DNA of 64,000 bases from assembly GCF_015477605.1 (NCBI RefSeq), contig NZ_JADLQX010000006.1, positions 186,001 to 250,000 of the forward strand. Direction: 5' to 3'. Made by a program: the position numbers and the translations under genes. Under the pieces are notes generated by a model, which saw only the letters and a list, made by a program, of their open reading frames with translations, made no database searches and was not told where the DNA came from. Positions 25,063-34,323 of the stretch are shown here, piece by piece; position 1 is the stretch's first letter, and the number at the start of each line of letters is the position of its first letter. The DNA is from Nocardia amamiensis. Its GTDB lineage: Bacteria > Actinomycetota > Actinomycetes > Mycobacteriales > Mycobacteriaceae.

Positions 25063-25236
25063 GGTCGTCTCCTCCCGAACGAAGTAGGGCCCATCCGCAC
25101 ACGTTAGTCAGTCGACCGTGGCGTCACGCTTTCCGATGCGCCATCAGCTACGAGTGTGCGTGAAGCGCGTCCAGGTGCGCAACGGAATTCGCCCACGGAA
25201 CGGGGTATGGCGTTCGGTGTGCCAGACTCTCACCCC

Positions 25237-25905
25237 ATGGCAGATTCCGCGTCGCTGACCAGGTCCGAAGTGGCCGCCATGATCGACCATACGCTGCTGG
25301 CGCCGGAGGCGACCCCCGCCGAGGTCGCCGCGCTGGTCGAGGACGCGCGCGGGTTGGGCGTACTCGCGATCTGTGTGTCGCCGTCCATGTTGCCGCTGCG
25401 CGCGCCCGGGCTCGTGGTCGCGACGGTCGCCGGATTCCCCTCGGGGAAACATCATTCGCTGGTGAAGGGCGCCGAGGCGCGGCTCGCGGTGGATCAGGGA
25501 GCGGCCGAGGTCGACATGGTGATCGACGTCGGCGCGGCGCGTGCCGGGGACTACACGGCGGTGCTCGCCGACATCGTCACGGTGCGCGAGGCAGTCGGGG
25601 ATCGGGCGCTGCTGAAAGTGATCATCGAATCCGCCGCCCTGCCGGATCAGGCGATCGTGGAGGTGTGCCGGGTCGCCGAGCGCGCCGGAGCGGATTTCGT
25701 CAAGACTTCCACGGGATTTCACCCCTCCGGTGGCGCCAGTGCCCACGCGGTGCGGCTGATGGCGGAGACGGTGGGCGGGCGGCTCGGCGTCAAGGCCAGT
25801 GGCGGTATCCGCACCGCCGAGACCGCGGCCGAGATGATCGCCGCGGGAGCGACCCGGCTGGGGCTGTCGAAATCCCGCGACGTGCTGGACGGCTTTCCGG
25901 CCTGA
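25237..25905 (+). CDS. deoC: Deoxyribose-phosphate aldolase
   Basis: A 222-residue class I aldolase that splits 2-deoxyribose-5-phosphate into glyceraldehyde-3-phosphate and acetaldehyde in deoxynucleoside breakdown. It has [11 protein letters not shown] near the N-terminus, the Schiff-base Lys in DFVKTSTGF, and [10 protein letters not shown]. Length equals that of the M. tuberculosis enzyme (Rv0478), in the same neighbourhood. ATG 25237 was chosen by length; an in-frame ATG at 25207 would add 10 residues. Confidence 0.94.
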   Translation: MADSASLTRSEVAAMIDHTLLAPEATPAEVAALVEDARGLGVLAICVSPSMLPLRAPGLVVATVAGFPSGKHHSLVKGAEARLAVDQGAAEVDMVIDVGAARAGDYTAVLADIVTVREAVGDRALLKVIIESAALPDQAIVEVCRVAERAGADFVKTSTGFHPSGGASAHAVRLMAETVGGRLGVKASGGIRTAETAAEMIAAGATRLGLSKSRDVLDGFPA

Positions 25906-25976
25906 CCGTCAGCCGAAAGCTGTTTCGCGACGGAGGCATTCGACCCTCCCGGCGAATGTCTTGCGCCACTGGGAAT

Positions 25977-26699
25977 TCAGCAGCTGGCCCCGGAACCGTT
26001 GCTCGCGGACTCCAGCGGGGTGCGTCCACCGGCCAGCTTGACGTCGACGCCGGAATCGGTCACCTTCAGCTCGGTCGCCGACATGCCGAGCGGGTAGCTC
26101 TGCAGGCTCCGGGTGAGAATATCGACGATGCTCTGCACCAGGTCGGGGGGCACACCGATGCCAAGCAGCTGCGCCGACATCGTCTCCACCTCGACCATCC
26201 CGTTCTGGATCTGCGGCTTCAGCTGAAGTTCGGCCAGGCCGCCGAGCACGGCCAGCGTCAGCATGCCCGAGCTCTCCGACGAGGTCACTCCGGTGACCAG
26301 GCCGCCGAGCGTCTCCTTGATGCCCTCGTTGCTCCACGTGACGTCCGCGGAGGAGCTCCCGATCGTGCTCCCCTTGCGGTCGTCGAGCTCGACGTCGCGG
26401 AAGACGGCATGGACCACCATCCCGACGGCGGGGCCGAATTTGGTGTCGTCGCTGTTCACCCGCACCGAGGGCACCTTGCCGTCGATCCAGGTGATCAGCA
26501 TCGGCTTGGGACCGAATCGCACGTCGATCTTCGACCCCATCTCCTTCTCGAATTGCGAGCTGATACAGCTCGCCACCGTGTGCCTGGCGTATGCCTCTCC
26601 GCCGACCAGGACCGTTGCGAGCAGAATCGCTACCACGGTCAGGGCGATCAGCAGGGGCCGCCGGTTGATCGTCGAGGTGGACGGCGTGTTCGTACTCAT
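25977..26699 (-). CDS. DUF2993 (LmeA-like) exported protein
   Basis: A 240-residue protein anchored or exported by an N-terminal hydrophobic helix at about 16-35 (LLIALTVVAILLATVLVGGE). It then has a DUF2993 domain with the family patterns ISSQFEKEMGSKIDVRFGP and a C-terminal LKVTDSGVDVKLAG. Relatives include Rv0479c, in this genomic position, and the lipomannan elongation regulator LmeA. A lipid- or glycolipid-binding role is inferred. The ATG at 26699 gives MSTNTPSTS. Confidence 0.85.
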   Translation of the reverse strand: MSTNTPSTSTINRRPLLIALTVVAILLATVLVGGEAYARHTVASCISSQFEKEMGSKIDVRFGPKPMLITWIDGKVPSVRVNSDDTKFGPAVGMVVHAVFRDVELDDRKGSTIGSSSADVTWSNEGIKETLGGLVTGVTSSESSGMLTLAVLGGLAELQLKPQIQNGMVEVETMSAQLLGIGVPPDLVQSIVDILTRSLQSYPLGMSATELKVTDSGVDVKLAGGRTPLESASNGSGASC

Positions 26700-26798
26700 G
26701 GTGGCGATTCTTCCCGACCTTTCTGTGCCGTTTCTGTGGAGGCATTGAGGGGTCCGAATGTGACATCCAGCACAAATGCCGAGCGTAGCCTGGTTCGC

Positions 26799-27410
26799 AT
26801 GGCTGGCGATGCGGCAAGCCGCGCGAACGGATCCGCGGAACAAGAATGGCGTGTCCTGCGCCGATGGGCCGGTCGGCACGCCGGTTTCTTCACCGCCCGG
26901 CAGGTGCTGCGCATCGGGTGTGCGGGGCGAGTGCGGGACGGGCTCCGCGATGGTTCGGTGACCAGGGCGGCGCCGGGCGGCCTGCTGCGCTTGGCCGGAT
27001 GGCCGGAAGGTCCGCTCGACGAATACGCGATGTGGTCGGCCTGGTTCGACGGCGCGGCGGTCGTCTCCCATCACAGTGCGGCCGAGTTGCACGGCCTGGG
27101 CAGGCTGTGTCCGCGGTTCCTGCATCTGTCGGTGCGCGCGGGCCACCCGCCAGCGCCGTCCCGGTTGGTGGTCGTGCGCCGCTCGCTGACCGGCGCCGAC
27201 GTGGAATCGGCCGGGCCGTTTCTGGTGACCACCCCGGTGCGCACGGTGCTCGACCTGGCCGAGGCGGGTATCGGACAGGCCGCCTTGAACGAGGTGGTCG
27301 CCGACGCGGTCGCCATCGACCGCTGTGCGGGCGAGGAGATCACCGAGGCCGGCGCGCGGCTGAAGCCCCGCGCCGCGGCACGGGTGTATCGCGCGCTCGC
27401 CGTCGCCTGA
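26799..27410 (+). CDS. AbiEi antitoxin-like protein, unpaired
   Basis: A 203-residue protein with an N-terminal winged-helix-like segment (FFTARQVLRIGCAGRVRDGL, then GSVTRAAPGGLLRL) and a middle part typical of AbiEi/DUF559-like proteins (VVSHHSAAELHGLG, TTPVRTVLDLAEAG). AbiEi is the antitoxin and repressor of type IV systems, but no AbiEii nucleotidyltransferase gene is adjacent. The ATG follows TAGCCT (26786-26791) by 7 bases, suggesting a leaderless transcript. Function is uncertain. Confidence 0.7.
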   Translation: MAGDAASRANGSAEQEWRVLRRWAGRHAGFFTARQVLRIGCAGRVRDGLRDGSVTRAAPGGLLRLAGWPEGPLDEYAMWSAWFDGAAVVSHHSAAELHGLGRLCPRFLHLSVRAGHPPAPSRLVVVRRSLTGADVESAGPFLVTTPVRTVLDLAEAGIGQAALNEVVADAVAIDRCAGEEITEAGARLKPRAAARVYRALAVA

Positions 27411-27416
27411 CGGGCA

Positions 27417-28217
27417 TCAACCGACCGGCGCCACGGCCGACCACGGCACCGACAGCACGTTGTCGCGCAGGCGGCGACGGTAGTGGCGGATCGGGAAACC
27501 TTCCTCGCGCAGCGCCTGCGCGGCGGCGCGCCAGCGGACCCGGGGACCATAGGGAGCCAGCGGCGCCGCGCGGGCCCACGCGCGGTCCGCGGCGGTGAGC
27601 AGCTCGTGGATCGGCTCCCCCGGGATGTTGCGGTGGATCAACGCCTTCGGCAGCCGTTCCGCGAGGGCGGAGGGCCGCTCCACGCTGAATGGATCCCAGG
27701 CCAGGGTGAGGGAACGGGGGCCGTCCCGGTCGAGCAGGATCCATGCGCAGCGCCTGCCCACTTCGTCGCAGGTGCCGTCGACCAGCAGACCGTCCGGCGC
27801 CAGCCCGGAACGGATGGTCGACCACGCCTCCGGTACGGCGGATTCCGGATACTGCCGCAACACATTGAACGCCCGCACCAGGACCGGTCGCAGCCCCGCC
27901 AGTTCGAATCCGCCACGGGCGAAGGTCACGCCGTCGCGGCCGGGCACCACACGCTGCGGATCGATCTCCAGACCCACCACGCGCACGTCGGCGCGCACGA
28001 TGCGCAGCCGCGCGGCCAGCTCGAACGTCGTCCAGGGGCTGGCGCCGTACCCGAGGTCGACCACGAGCGGATCGGCCGCCTCGCGCAGCCGGGCGGCGAT
28101 GAACTCGTCGTTGATCAGTCGGCGATCGCTGCGGCGGAGGCGGTTGACGGCGGTGGTGCCACGGGTGATCGTGCCGACCGGTTTGGTCAGCGGGTGGGGT
28201 GGTGTTCTTCCAACCAC
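27417..28217 (-). CDS. SAM-dependent methyltransferase-like protein
   Basis: A roughly 266-residue protein. Residues around 40-75 carry a methyltransferase motif I-like segment (PLVVDLGYGASPWTTFELAA) followed by an acidic strand end (VVGLEIDPQRV), then GLLVDGTCDE. The C-terminal half is specific and unassigned. The substrate is unknown. The start is uncertain: a GTG at 28217 overlaps the preceding DUF2505 gene by 31 bases, and no nearer ATG/GTG/TTG gives the conserved KPVGTITRGTTAVNRLRRSD start. It is probably co-transcribed with the DUF2505 genes. Confidence 0.7.
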   Translation of the reverse strand: MVGRTPPHPLTKPVGTITRGTTAVNRLRRSDRRLINDEFIAARLREAADPLVVDLGYGASPWTTFELAARLRIVRADVRVVGLEIDPQRVVPGRDGVTFARGGFELAGLRPVLVRAFNVLRQYPESAVPEAWSTIRSGLAPDGLLVDGTCDEVGRRCAWILLDRDGPRSLTLAWDPFSVERPSALAERLPKALIHRNIPGEPIHELLTAADRAWARAAPLAPYGPRVRWRAAAQALREEGFPIRHYRRRLRDNVLSVPWSAVAPVG

Positions 28218-28708
28218 TGAACCGTGAATTCGGCCTCGCCGCGGAACAGGTCGACCAGGTTCACGAGCATCAGCTGCTCCAGTCGCGGTCCGACCATGGG
28301 GATGAAGACCTTCGCTTCCGAGGAGAAGCGCATGGTGCAACCGGTTTCGGTCGGGAAGAGGCGGATGGTGCCGCCCAGGCTGCCCGGTCCGGCTGGAATC
28401 GACGCCGAGTACTTACCCGTGATCTCGTCCGGCGCGTAGGCGCCGTAGGTCTCCTTGCGGGTGATCACCATGTCCTTGCGCAGCACCGTCTGCGCGATCT
28501 CCGGCAGCATCTCGCGGGGCAGGATGTGGTGCAGTTCGATGTTGATGCCGCCGTCGCCCGCCTCCAGCTTGACCACCTCGTTGCCGGGGGTGTACTTCCG
28601 CATCTCTTCGATCCGCGCTTCCCAGTAGTCACGGTTCGACAGCGCCGCGTACAGCTCTTTTGTGGTGTGCAGCGGATAGCGGGCGGAGTAGTCCAGTCGG
28701 CGTGCCAT
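28187..28708 (-). CDS. DUF2505 protein, paralogue 1
   Basis: A 173-residue DUF2505 protein with an SRPBCC/START-like fold (ARYPLHTTKELYAALSNRDY...FRGEAEFTVQWLEEHH). Such proteins have a hydrophobic cavity; no activity is established. It shares the pattern A-R-Y-x-H/L...A-E-F-T-x-x-W with the second copy encoded at 28828-29313. Its 3' end overlaps the methyltransferase-like gene. Confidence 0.85.
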   Translation of the reverse strand: MARRLDYSARYPLHTTKELYAALSNRDYWEARIEEMRKYTPGNEVVKLEAGDGGINIELHHILPREMLPEIAQTVLRKDMVITRKETYGAYAPDEITGKYSASIPAGPGSLGGTIRLFPTETGCTMRFSSEAKVFIPMVGPRLEQLMLVNLVDLFRGEAEFTVQWLEEHHPTR

Positions 28709-28827
28709 GGGCTCACAGATTACTGGGTCCGGTAACAGGTACTTCGGCGGGCGGGGGGTCTGCGGAGGTCACACAAATGCGGGCATTGGGGGATGTGGCC
28801 GGACCCAGTGCCCGTTTTCGGTGCGAA

Positions 28828-29313
28828 TCAGTGCGACGCGATCCAGTTCTCGGTGAACTCCGCCTCGTTCTTCAGCAGTTCGGTGAGGTGCTCGTCGATC
28901 GCCTTCTCGATCTTGCCGCCGAACAGCGGGATCTTCACCTCGATGGTTCCCTCGACCGCGACGGTGGTGCCGGAACCGTCGGCGGAGAGCGTGACGGTGC
29001 CGCGCACTTGGGCGGGCGCGCCGTCGACGCGCGCTTCGAAGGTGGCGGTGTCGCCGCTCCAGTGCTCGACGCGGGGAATGACCAGGTCACCGGGGCGTAC
29101 CGCGGTGATCGCGGGCGGCAGCTTTTCCGCGGCGATGGCCTGCACCATCTCGACGCGCACCTCGTCACCGCTGATGGTGACCGACTCCAGGCGGGCGTTG
29201 GGGCCGCCGACCTCGGTGATGCGGTCCTTCCAGTACAGCTCGTTCGCGAAGGCCGCGCGCACGGTAGCGGGAGAATGCGAGTAGCGGGCCGTATACGCCA
29301 GCGGTGTAGCCAT
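28828..29313 (-). CDS. DUF2505 protein, paralogue 2 (Rv0481c-like)
   Basis: A 161-residue DUF2505/SRPBCC-like protein ([20 protein letters not shown]...[14 protein letters not shown]), paralogous to the gene downstream. M. tuberculosis has a single gene of this type (Rv0481c) beside murB, so the pair here probably reflects a local duplication. It is divergent from murB; the intergenic DNA carries a duplicated promoter-like block. Confidence 0.86.
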   Translation of the reverse strand: MATPLAYTARYSHSPATVRAAFANELYWKDRITEVGGPNARLESVTISGDEVRVEMVQAIAAEKLPPAITAVRPGDLVIPRVEHWSGDTATFEARVDGAPAQVRGTVTLSADGSGTTVAVEGTIEVKIPLFGGKIEKAIDEHLTELLKNEAEFTENWIASH

Positions 29314-29320
29314 GGGTCCA

Positions 29321-29401
29321 CACGCTACCGTGCGGCGCGCGAACTACACGAGTGGTGGCATCGGAGCTGCTCGGGCAGTGCACTGCACGCTACCGTGTGG
29401 C

Positions 29402-29415
<14 letters not shown>
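29321..29415 (+). repeat. Duplicated promoter-like block before murB
   Basis: A 30-base block beginning CACGCTACCGTG occurs at 29321-29350 and again at 29386-29415, with 27 of 30 positions identical. Each contains TACCGT, which fits an actinobacterial -10. In the second copy TACCGT (29391-29396) lies 5 bases before the murB GTG. The first copy may be an inactive relic or a second promoter. Confidence 0.8.
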
Positions 29416-30496
<1,081 letters not shown>

Positions 30497-30576
30497 TCGT
30501 CAGCGTGATCGACTGAAAGCGACGCCACACGCTGCGCGGACGTGTCCGGCCGTGCGCCGCGCGTAGATTCGACGAA

Positions 30577-31812
30577 ATGAGCGACCGACCGATGATGCCC
30601 CGCCGGGTGGCCGCGGTGTCGGCCGTGCTGCTGGCAGTCGTCGCGCTGGTGGCCGGATGCACGATCGACCGCGGTGCGGCGGGCGGCCGCGACGCCGGTC
30701 CGATCGCCGAGGCGACGTTGGTTCCCGCCGACGACGCCGCGAACGTCAACCCGACCGCGCCGGTCTCGGTGACGATCAGCGACGGGACGATCGACCAGAT
30801 CGCGCTGACCAACGCCGCGGGCAAGCAGGTCCGCGGCGAACTCGCCCCGGACAAGCGCGGTTACGCCATCACCGAGCCGCTCGGCTACGACGCCACCTAC
30901 ACCTGGTCGGGCACCGCGGTCGGGACCGATGGCAAGCCGATCCCCATCGAGGGTTCGTTCCGCACGCTCGCGCCGAAGAGCACAGTTCCCACGACCATCA
31001 ATATCGGCGACAACCAGGAGGTCGGCATCGCCGCGCCGATCGTGCTGCAGTTCAAGTCATCCGTGTCGAACAAGGCCGCGGTGGAGAAGGCGCTCACGGT
31101 CACCACCGACCCGCCCACCGAGGGCGCGTGGGCCTGGTTTCCGGACGACGGCGGTTCGCGGGTGCACTGGCGTCCGAAGAACTACTGGACGCCGGGCACC
31201 ACCGTGCACGTCTCGGCGCGGCTCTACGGACTCGACCTGGGGGGCGGCAATTACGGCTATTCCGATCTGACCTCGGACTTCCGCATCGGCCGCAGCCAGA
31301 TCGTCAAGGCGAACGCGCCGAGCCACCGCATGCAGGTGGTCCGCGAAGGACAGACAGTGTTCGATTTCGGGGTCAGCTATGGCGAGGGCAATGAGCCGCG
31401 CAACGTCACCCGGTCCGGCGTTCACGTGGTCACCGAGAAATACGAAGACTTCATGATGTCGAATCCGCCGTACTACACCAATGTCCGCGAACGCTGGGCG
31501 GTCCGCATCTCCAACAATGGCGAATTCATCCACGCCAATCCGGAATCGCTCTCCGCACAGGGTTCGGCGAACGTCACCAACGGTTGCATCAACCTCTCGC
31601 CCGCCGACGCGCAGGCCTATTTCCCCACCGCGCTCTACGGCGATCCGGTCGAGGTGACCGGTACGTCGATCCCGCTCTCCGCCGCAGACGGCGATCTCTA
31701 TGACTGGACCATCGACTGGAACACCTGGAAGAGCATGTCGGCGTTGCAGGGCGCGCCCTCGGCGGTGGTGTCGGCCACGCCGGTACCGCCGCAGCCGGCC
31801 GGCGGCCGCTGA
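30577..31812 (+). CDS. L,D-transpeptidase lipoprotein (LprQ/LdtMt5-like)
   Basis: A 411-residue lipoprotein. A signal peptide ends in the lipobox LVAGC, so it is anchored outside the membrane. Two Ig-like domains (about 45-250) precede a YkuD catalytic domain with a catalytic Cys in NVTNGCINLSPADAQ. The enzyme should make 3-3 cross-links in peptidoglycan. The usual SHGC catalytic motif appears here as TNGC. It follows murB as in M. tuberculosis (Rv0482-Rv0483). Confidence 0.92.
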   Translation: MSDRPMMPRRVAAVSAVLLAVVALVAGCTIDRGAAGGRDAGPIAEATLVPADDAANVNPTAPVSVTISDGTIDQIALTNAAGKQVRGELAPDKRGYAITEPLGYDATYTWSGTAVGTDGKPIPIEGSFRTLAPKSTVPTTINIGDNQEVGIAAPIVLQFKSSVSNKAAVEKALTVTTDPPTEGAWAWFPDDGGSRVHWRPKNYWTPGTTVHVSARLYGLDLGGGNYGYSDLTSDFRIGRSQIVKANAPSHRMQVVREGQTVFDFGVSYGEGNEPRNVTRSGVHVVTEKYEDFMMSNPPYYTNVRERWAVRISNNGEFIHANPESLSAQGSANVTNGCINLSPADAQAYFPTALYGDPVEVTGTSIPLSAADGDLYDWTIDWNTWKSMSALQGAPSAVVSATPVPPQPAGGR

Positions 31813-31818
31813 GCTCTG

Positions 31819-31936
31819 TCAATTTGCAGCGCCTGCGGCGCTGCGTGTTCGCGGCTCGCGTCCGAGCGACCGCCGCTTGCGACTGCGTCGCTTGCGCGTC
31901 GGCCACTCGGACGCGAGCCGGGCCGCGAACGGGCAA
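31819..31936 (+). repeat. Dispersed structured repeat, copy A
   Basis: Its left block (31819-31855, TCAATTTGCAG...TTCGCGGC) contains the perfect hairpin GCAGCGCC-TGC-GGCGCTGC. Its right block is 31912-31936. Both recur, inverted, at 63064-63231. A long inverted repeat, 31848-31866 against 31906-31929 with a 5-base bulge, could fold the whole element. A third shared block is GCGACTGCRTCGC. It lies just after the transpeptidase stop codon. Function unknown; it could be a mobile miniature element or a transcribed 3' structure. Confidence 0.8.
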
Positions 31937-32076
31937 TGCTCGGTCTCGCTCCGCTTGAAAACGAGGGTTGGGCTGATGCTGATGGCGCTGGGAGCAAACG
32001 TGGCATTCATCGACCGCGCTTCCATGGGCCACTGCGCGCTCCTGAGGCACGGTCGTAGCCGCGGCACGGGGCCCGG

Positions 32077-32562
32077 TCAGCTGAAGTCTTTGGGCGCACC
32101 GACCGTGTTCGGCTCCTGCTCTTGCTCGATGTGGTGGTCGGCGGCGCGTTCGGCGCGGACCGCCTCGTGCCGTTCGGCGAGCAGGTCGCGGATTTCGATC
32201 AGCAGCTCGATCTCGGTGGGCTCGGCCGCCTTGGTGGTGCCGAAGCGGTTCTTGATCGTCTTCATCGGCAGGATCAGCACGAAGTACAGCACCGCCGCGA
32301 CCATCGCGAAATCGATGGCCGCCGTGATGATCGGGCCGACGGCGATGAAGGTGGCGGGTTTGGATGGAATCAGCTGCACGCCGAGGCCCAGCTCATTGGT
32401 GCTGCCGAAGACGGCGAGCAAAGGATTGATGATGCCTTTCGTCACCGAGGTCACCACGGCGGTGAACGCGGTGCCCATGACGACGGCGACCGCGAGGTCG
32501 ATGACGTTCCCGCGCATCAGGAACTCTTTGAAGCCTTTGAACATGCGCCGAACCACTCCCAT
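32077..32562 (-). CDS. mscL: Large-conductance mechanosensitive channel MscL
   Basis: A 161-residue pentameric pressure valve of the inner membrane. The N-terminal amphipathic helix and first pore helix (MFKGFKEFLMRGNVIDLAVA, then VMGTAFTAVVTSVTKGIINP) and the second helix (TAAIDFAMVAAVLYFVLILP) are clear. The charged cytoplasmic C-terminus is longer than in E. coli (136 residues). ATG 32562 has an AGGAC ribosome-binding site; an ATG at 32544 would give the more usual N-terminus MFKGFKEF. Confidence 0.95.
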   Translation of the reverse strand: MGVVRRMFKGFKEFLMRGNVIDLAVAVVMGTAFTAVVTSVTKGIINPLLAVFGSTNELGLGVQLIPSKPATFIAVGPIITAAIDFAMVAAVLYFVLILPMKTIKNRFGTTKAAEPTEIELLIEIRDLLAERHEAVRAERAADHHIEQEQEPNTVGAPKDFS

Positions 32563-32619
32563 CCGATGTCCTGCGTTCGGTCCCTGGGATGCTAACGGCT
32601 CAGCTGAGGACGGGCGCCC

Positions 32620-33354
32620 CTAACCGCGACGGGCGAATCGGCCCGGGTCGGCCTGGTCGCGCGGCTTCACGATGATCTGGTCCAGGTTCACGTGCGGGGG
32701 CCGCGACGCCACGAAGCCGATGATCTCCGCGATGTCCTGGGCGACCAGCGGGTCGATGCCCTCGTACACCTTCGCGGCGCGCTCGGCGTCGCCGCCGAAG
32801 CGCACCACGGAGAACTCGGTTTCCACTGCACCAGGGGCGATCTCGGTCAGCCGCACCGGCTGTCCGAGCAGCTCGCCGCGCAAGGTGCGGTGCAGCACGG
32901 CCTGCGCGTGCTTGGCCGAGGTGTAGCCGGAGCCGTTGTCGTAGGCGGTGAACGCGGCCACCGACGTGACGGTGACGATCAATCCGTCGCCGGAATCGAT
33001 CAGCTTGGGCAGCAGGGCCTTCGTGACGCGCAGCGTGCCGAGTACGTTGGTCTCCCACATCCAGCGCCAGTCGTCCAGGTCGGCCTCGGCGACCGGAGCC
33101 AGGCCCTTCGCGCCGCCCGCGTTGTTGACCAGCACGTCGACACGCTCGACCGTGTCGGTGAACGAGCGCACCGACTCCTCGGAGGTGACGTCGAGTTCCA
33201 GTGCGGTGCCGCCGATCTCGTCGGCGAGGCGGTGCAGCCGGTCGAGCCTGCGGGCGCCGACGTAGACGTGGTAGCCCTGCGCGGCCAGCTCCCTGGCGGT
33301 GGCTTCTCCGATTCCCGAGCTGGCTCCGGTGACGACGGCGGTGCGAGTACTCAT
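32620..33354 (-). CDS. Short-chain dehydrogenase, YdfG/Rv0484c-like
   Basis: A 244-residue classical SDR with TGASSGIGEAT at 9-19, NNAGGAKGL, the catalytic Ser in VTVTSVAA and YTSAK. The ending IADIIGFVASRPPHVNLDQIIV-like segment and the PRDQAD tail are typical of the YdfG/serine 3-dehydrogenase branch. Its M. tuberculosis counterpart Rv0484c is in the same order. The ATG at 33354 gives MSTRTAVVTG. The substrate is unproven. Confidence 0.9.
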   Translation of the reverse strand: MSTRTAVVTGASSGIGEATARELAAQGYHVYVGARRLDRLHRLADEIGGTALELDVTSEESVRSFTDTVERVDVLVNNAGGAKGLAPVAEADLDDWRWMWETNVLGTLRVTKALLPKLIDSGDGLIVTVTSVAAFTAYDNGSGYTSAKHAQAVLHRTLRGELLGQPVRLTEIAPGAVETEFSVVRFGGDAERAAKVYEGIDPLVAQDIAEIIGFVASRPPHVNLDQIIVKPRDQADPGRFARRG

Positions 33355-33426
33355 GCTCGTGATCCTAAGTGCGCGGTGTTTGCCAGGGCCGAGCCGTCGC
33401 CCGGGATCACGGTTAGCCTCGGTGCC

Positions 33427-34248
33427 ATGCCTATTCGGGATGTGGTTAGCGCGGACGGAACGACCATCGTCTACCGGGTGAGCGGGCCGGACGACGCCCG
33501 CCCGCTGGTGCTGCTGCACGGCTGGTCGGCGAATCTGCTCTGCTGGGGCGCGTCCGCGGACGACCTCGCCGCACACTTCCGGGTAGTCGCCGTCGACCTG
33601 CGCGGCCACGGCTACTCCGACGCGCCCGCCGCGGGCTACGACGATCCGAAGAACTGGGCCGCCGACGTCGCGGCGGTCCTGGCCGCCGAGGACATCGCGA
33701 CGGGCGCGGTGTTGCTGGGCTGGTCCTACGGCGGGATCGTGCTGTCGGATTACCTCGCCGCCTACGGCACGGATGCCGTCGCCGGCGTCGTCTACAGCGG
33801 CTCGATGGCGAACATCGGCCCGGGTGTGCCGGGCGCGGCGACCGGGAGCCTCATGCGGGAGGCGATTCCAGGCGTCTTCGAGGAGAGCGCGGGCCGCGCG
33901 GTGCGGGCCTTCGGTGCGTTCGGCGATGCCAACACCGGCCCGGGCGCGGACAAGGGGCCGGATGCCCAGCGTCTGTTCGGTGCCAGTCTCGCCACTGCAC
34001 CCAGGGTGCGCAAAGCGCTCTTCTACCGAACCGTCGACAACACCGAAACGCTACGCGGGCTGGATATTCCGGTGCTCGTCATGCACGGGACCGATGATCG
34101 GATCGTTCCGATCGAGAACGGCCGCTACATCGCCGATACCGTCCCGGACGCGCGCGCGTCGTTCTGGGACGGCGCCCAGCACGGCCTGTTCATCGAGGAT
34201 CGCTCCCGGTTCGTCGCCGAGGTGAGCACGTTCGCCGCTGAGCTGTGA
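33427..34248 (+). CDS. Alpha/beta hydrolase
   Basis: A 273-residue hydrolase with LVLLHGWSANLLCW (oxyanion), VDLRGHGYSDAP, nucleophile Ser in LGWSYGG, acid in HGTDDRIVP and His in QHGLFIED. This resembles non-heme chloroperoxidase/esterase-type members of the family. TAGCCT (33414-33419) lies 7 bases before the ATG, which predicts a leaderless mRNA. It is inserted between the SDR gene and mshA relative to mycobacteria. Confidence 0.86.
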   Translation: MPIRDVVSADGTTIVYRVSGPDDARPLVLLHGWSANLLCWGASADDLAAHFRVVAVDLRGHGYSDAPAAGYDDPKNWAADVAAVLAAEDIATGAVLLGWSYGGIVLSDYLAAYGTDAVAGVVYSGSMANIGPGVPGAATGSLMREAIPGVFEESAGRAVRAFGAFGDANTGPGADKGPDAQRLFGASLATAPRVRKALFYRTVDNTETLRGLDIPVLVMHGTDDRIVPIENGRYIADTVPDARASFWDGAQHGLFIEDRSRFVAEVSTFAAEL

Positions 34249-34306
34249 TCCGTGGCATCTGCTGTGTGATAGCTCTCACTTGGTGCGGTCAGGGCGTCTG
34301 AGACCC

Positions 34307-34320
34307 GCACGGCGCCGTGC
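34307..34320. promoter_or_regulatory. 14-bp palindrome at the mshA start
   Basis: GCACGGCGCCGTGC is a perfect palindrome ending 3 bases before the proposed mshA ATG. It could be an operator controlling mycothiol synthesis or a 5' hairpin affecting translation. In such GC-rich DNA chance is not negligible. Confidence 0.4.
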
Positions 34321-34323
34321 ACT

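Noticed and set aside
31960..32070. Possible small forward gene between the repeat and mscL
   Set aside because: The frame has no ribosome-binding site and continues from repeat sequence; there is no recognisable domain.
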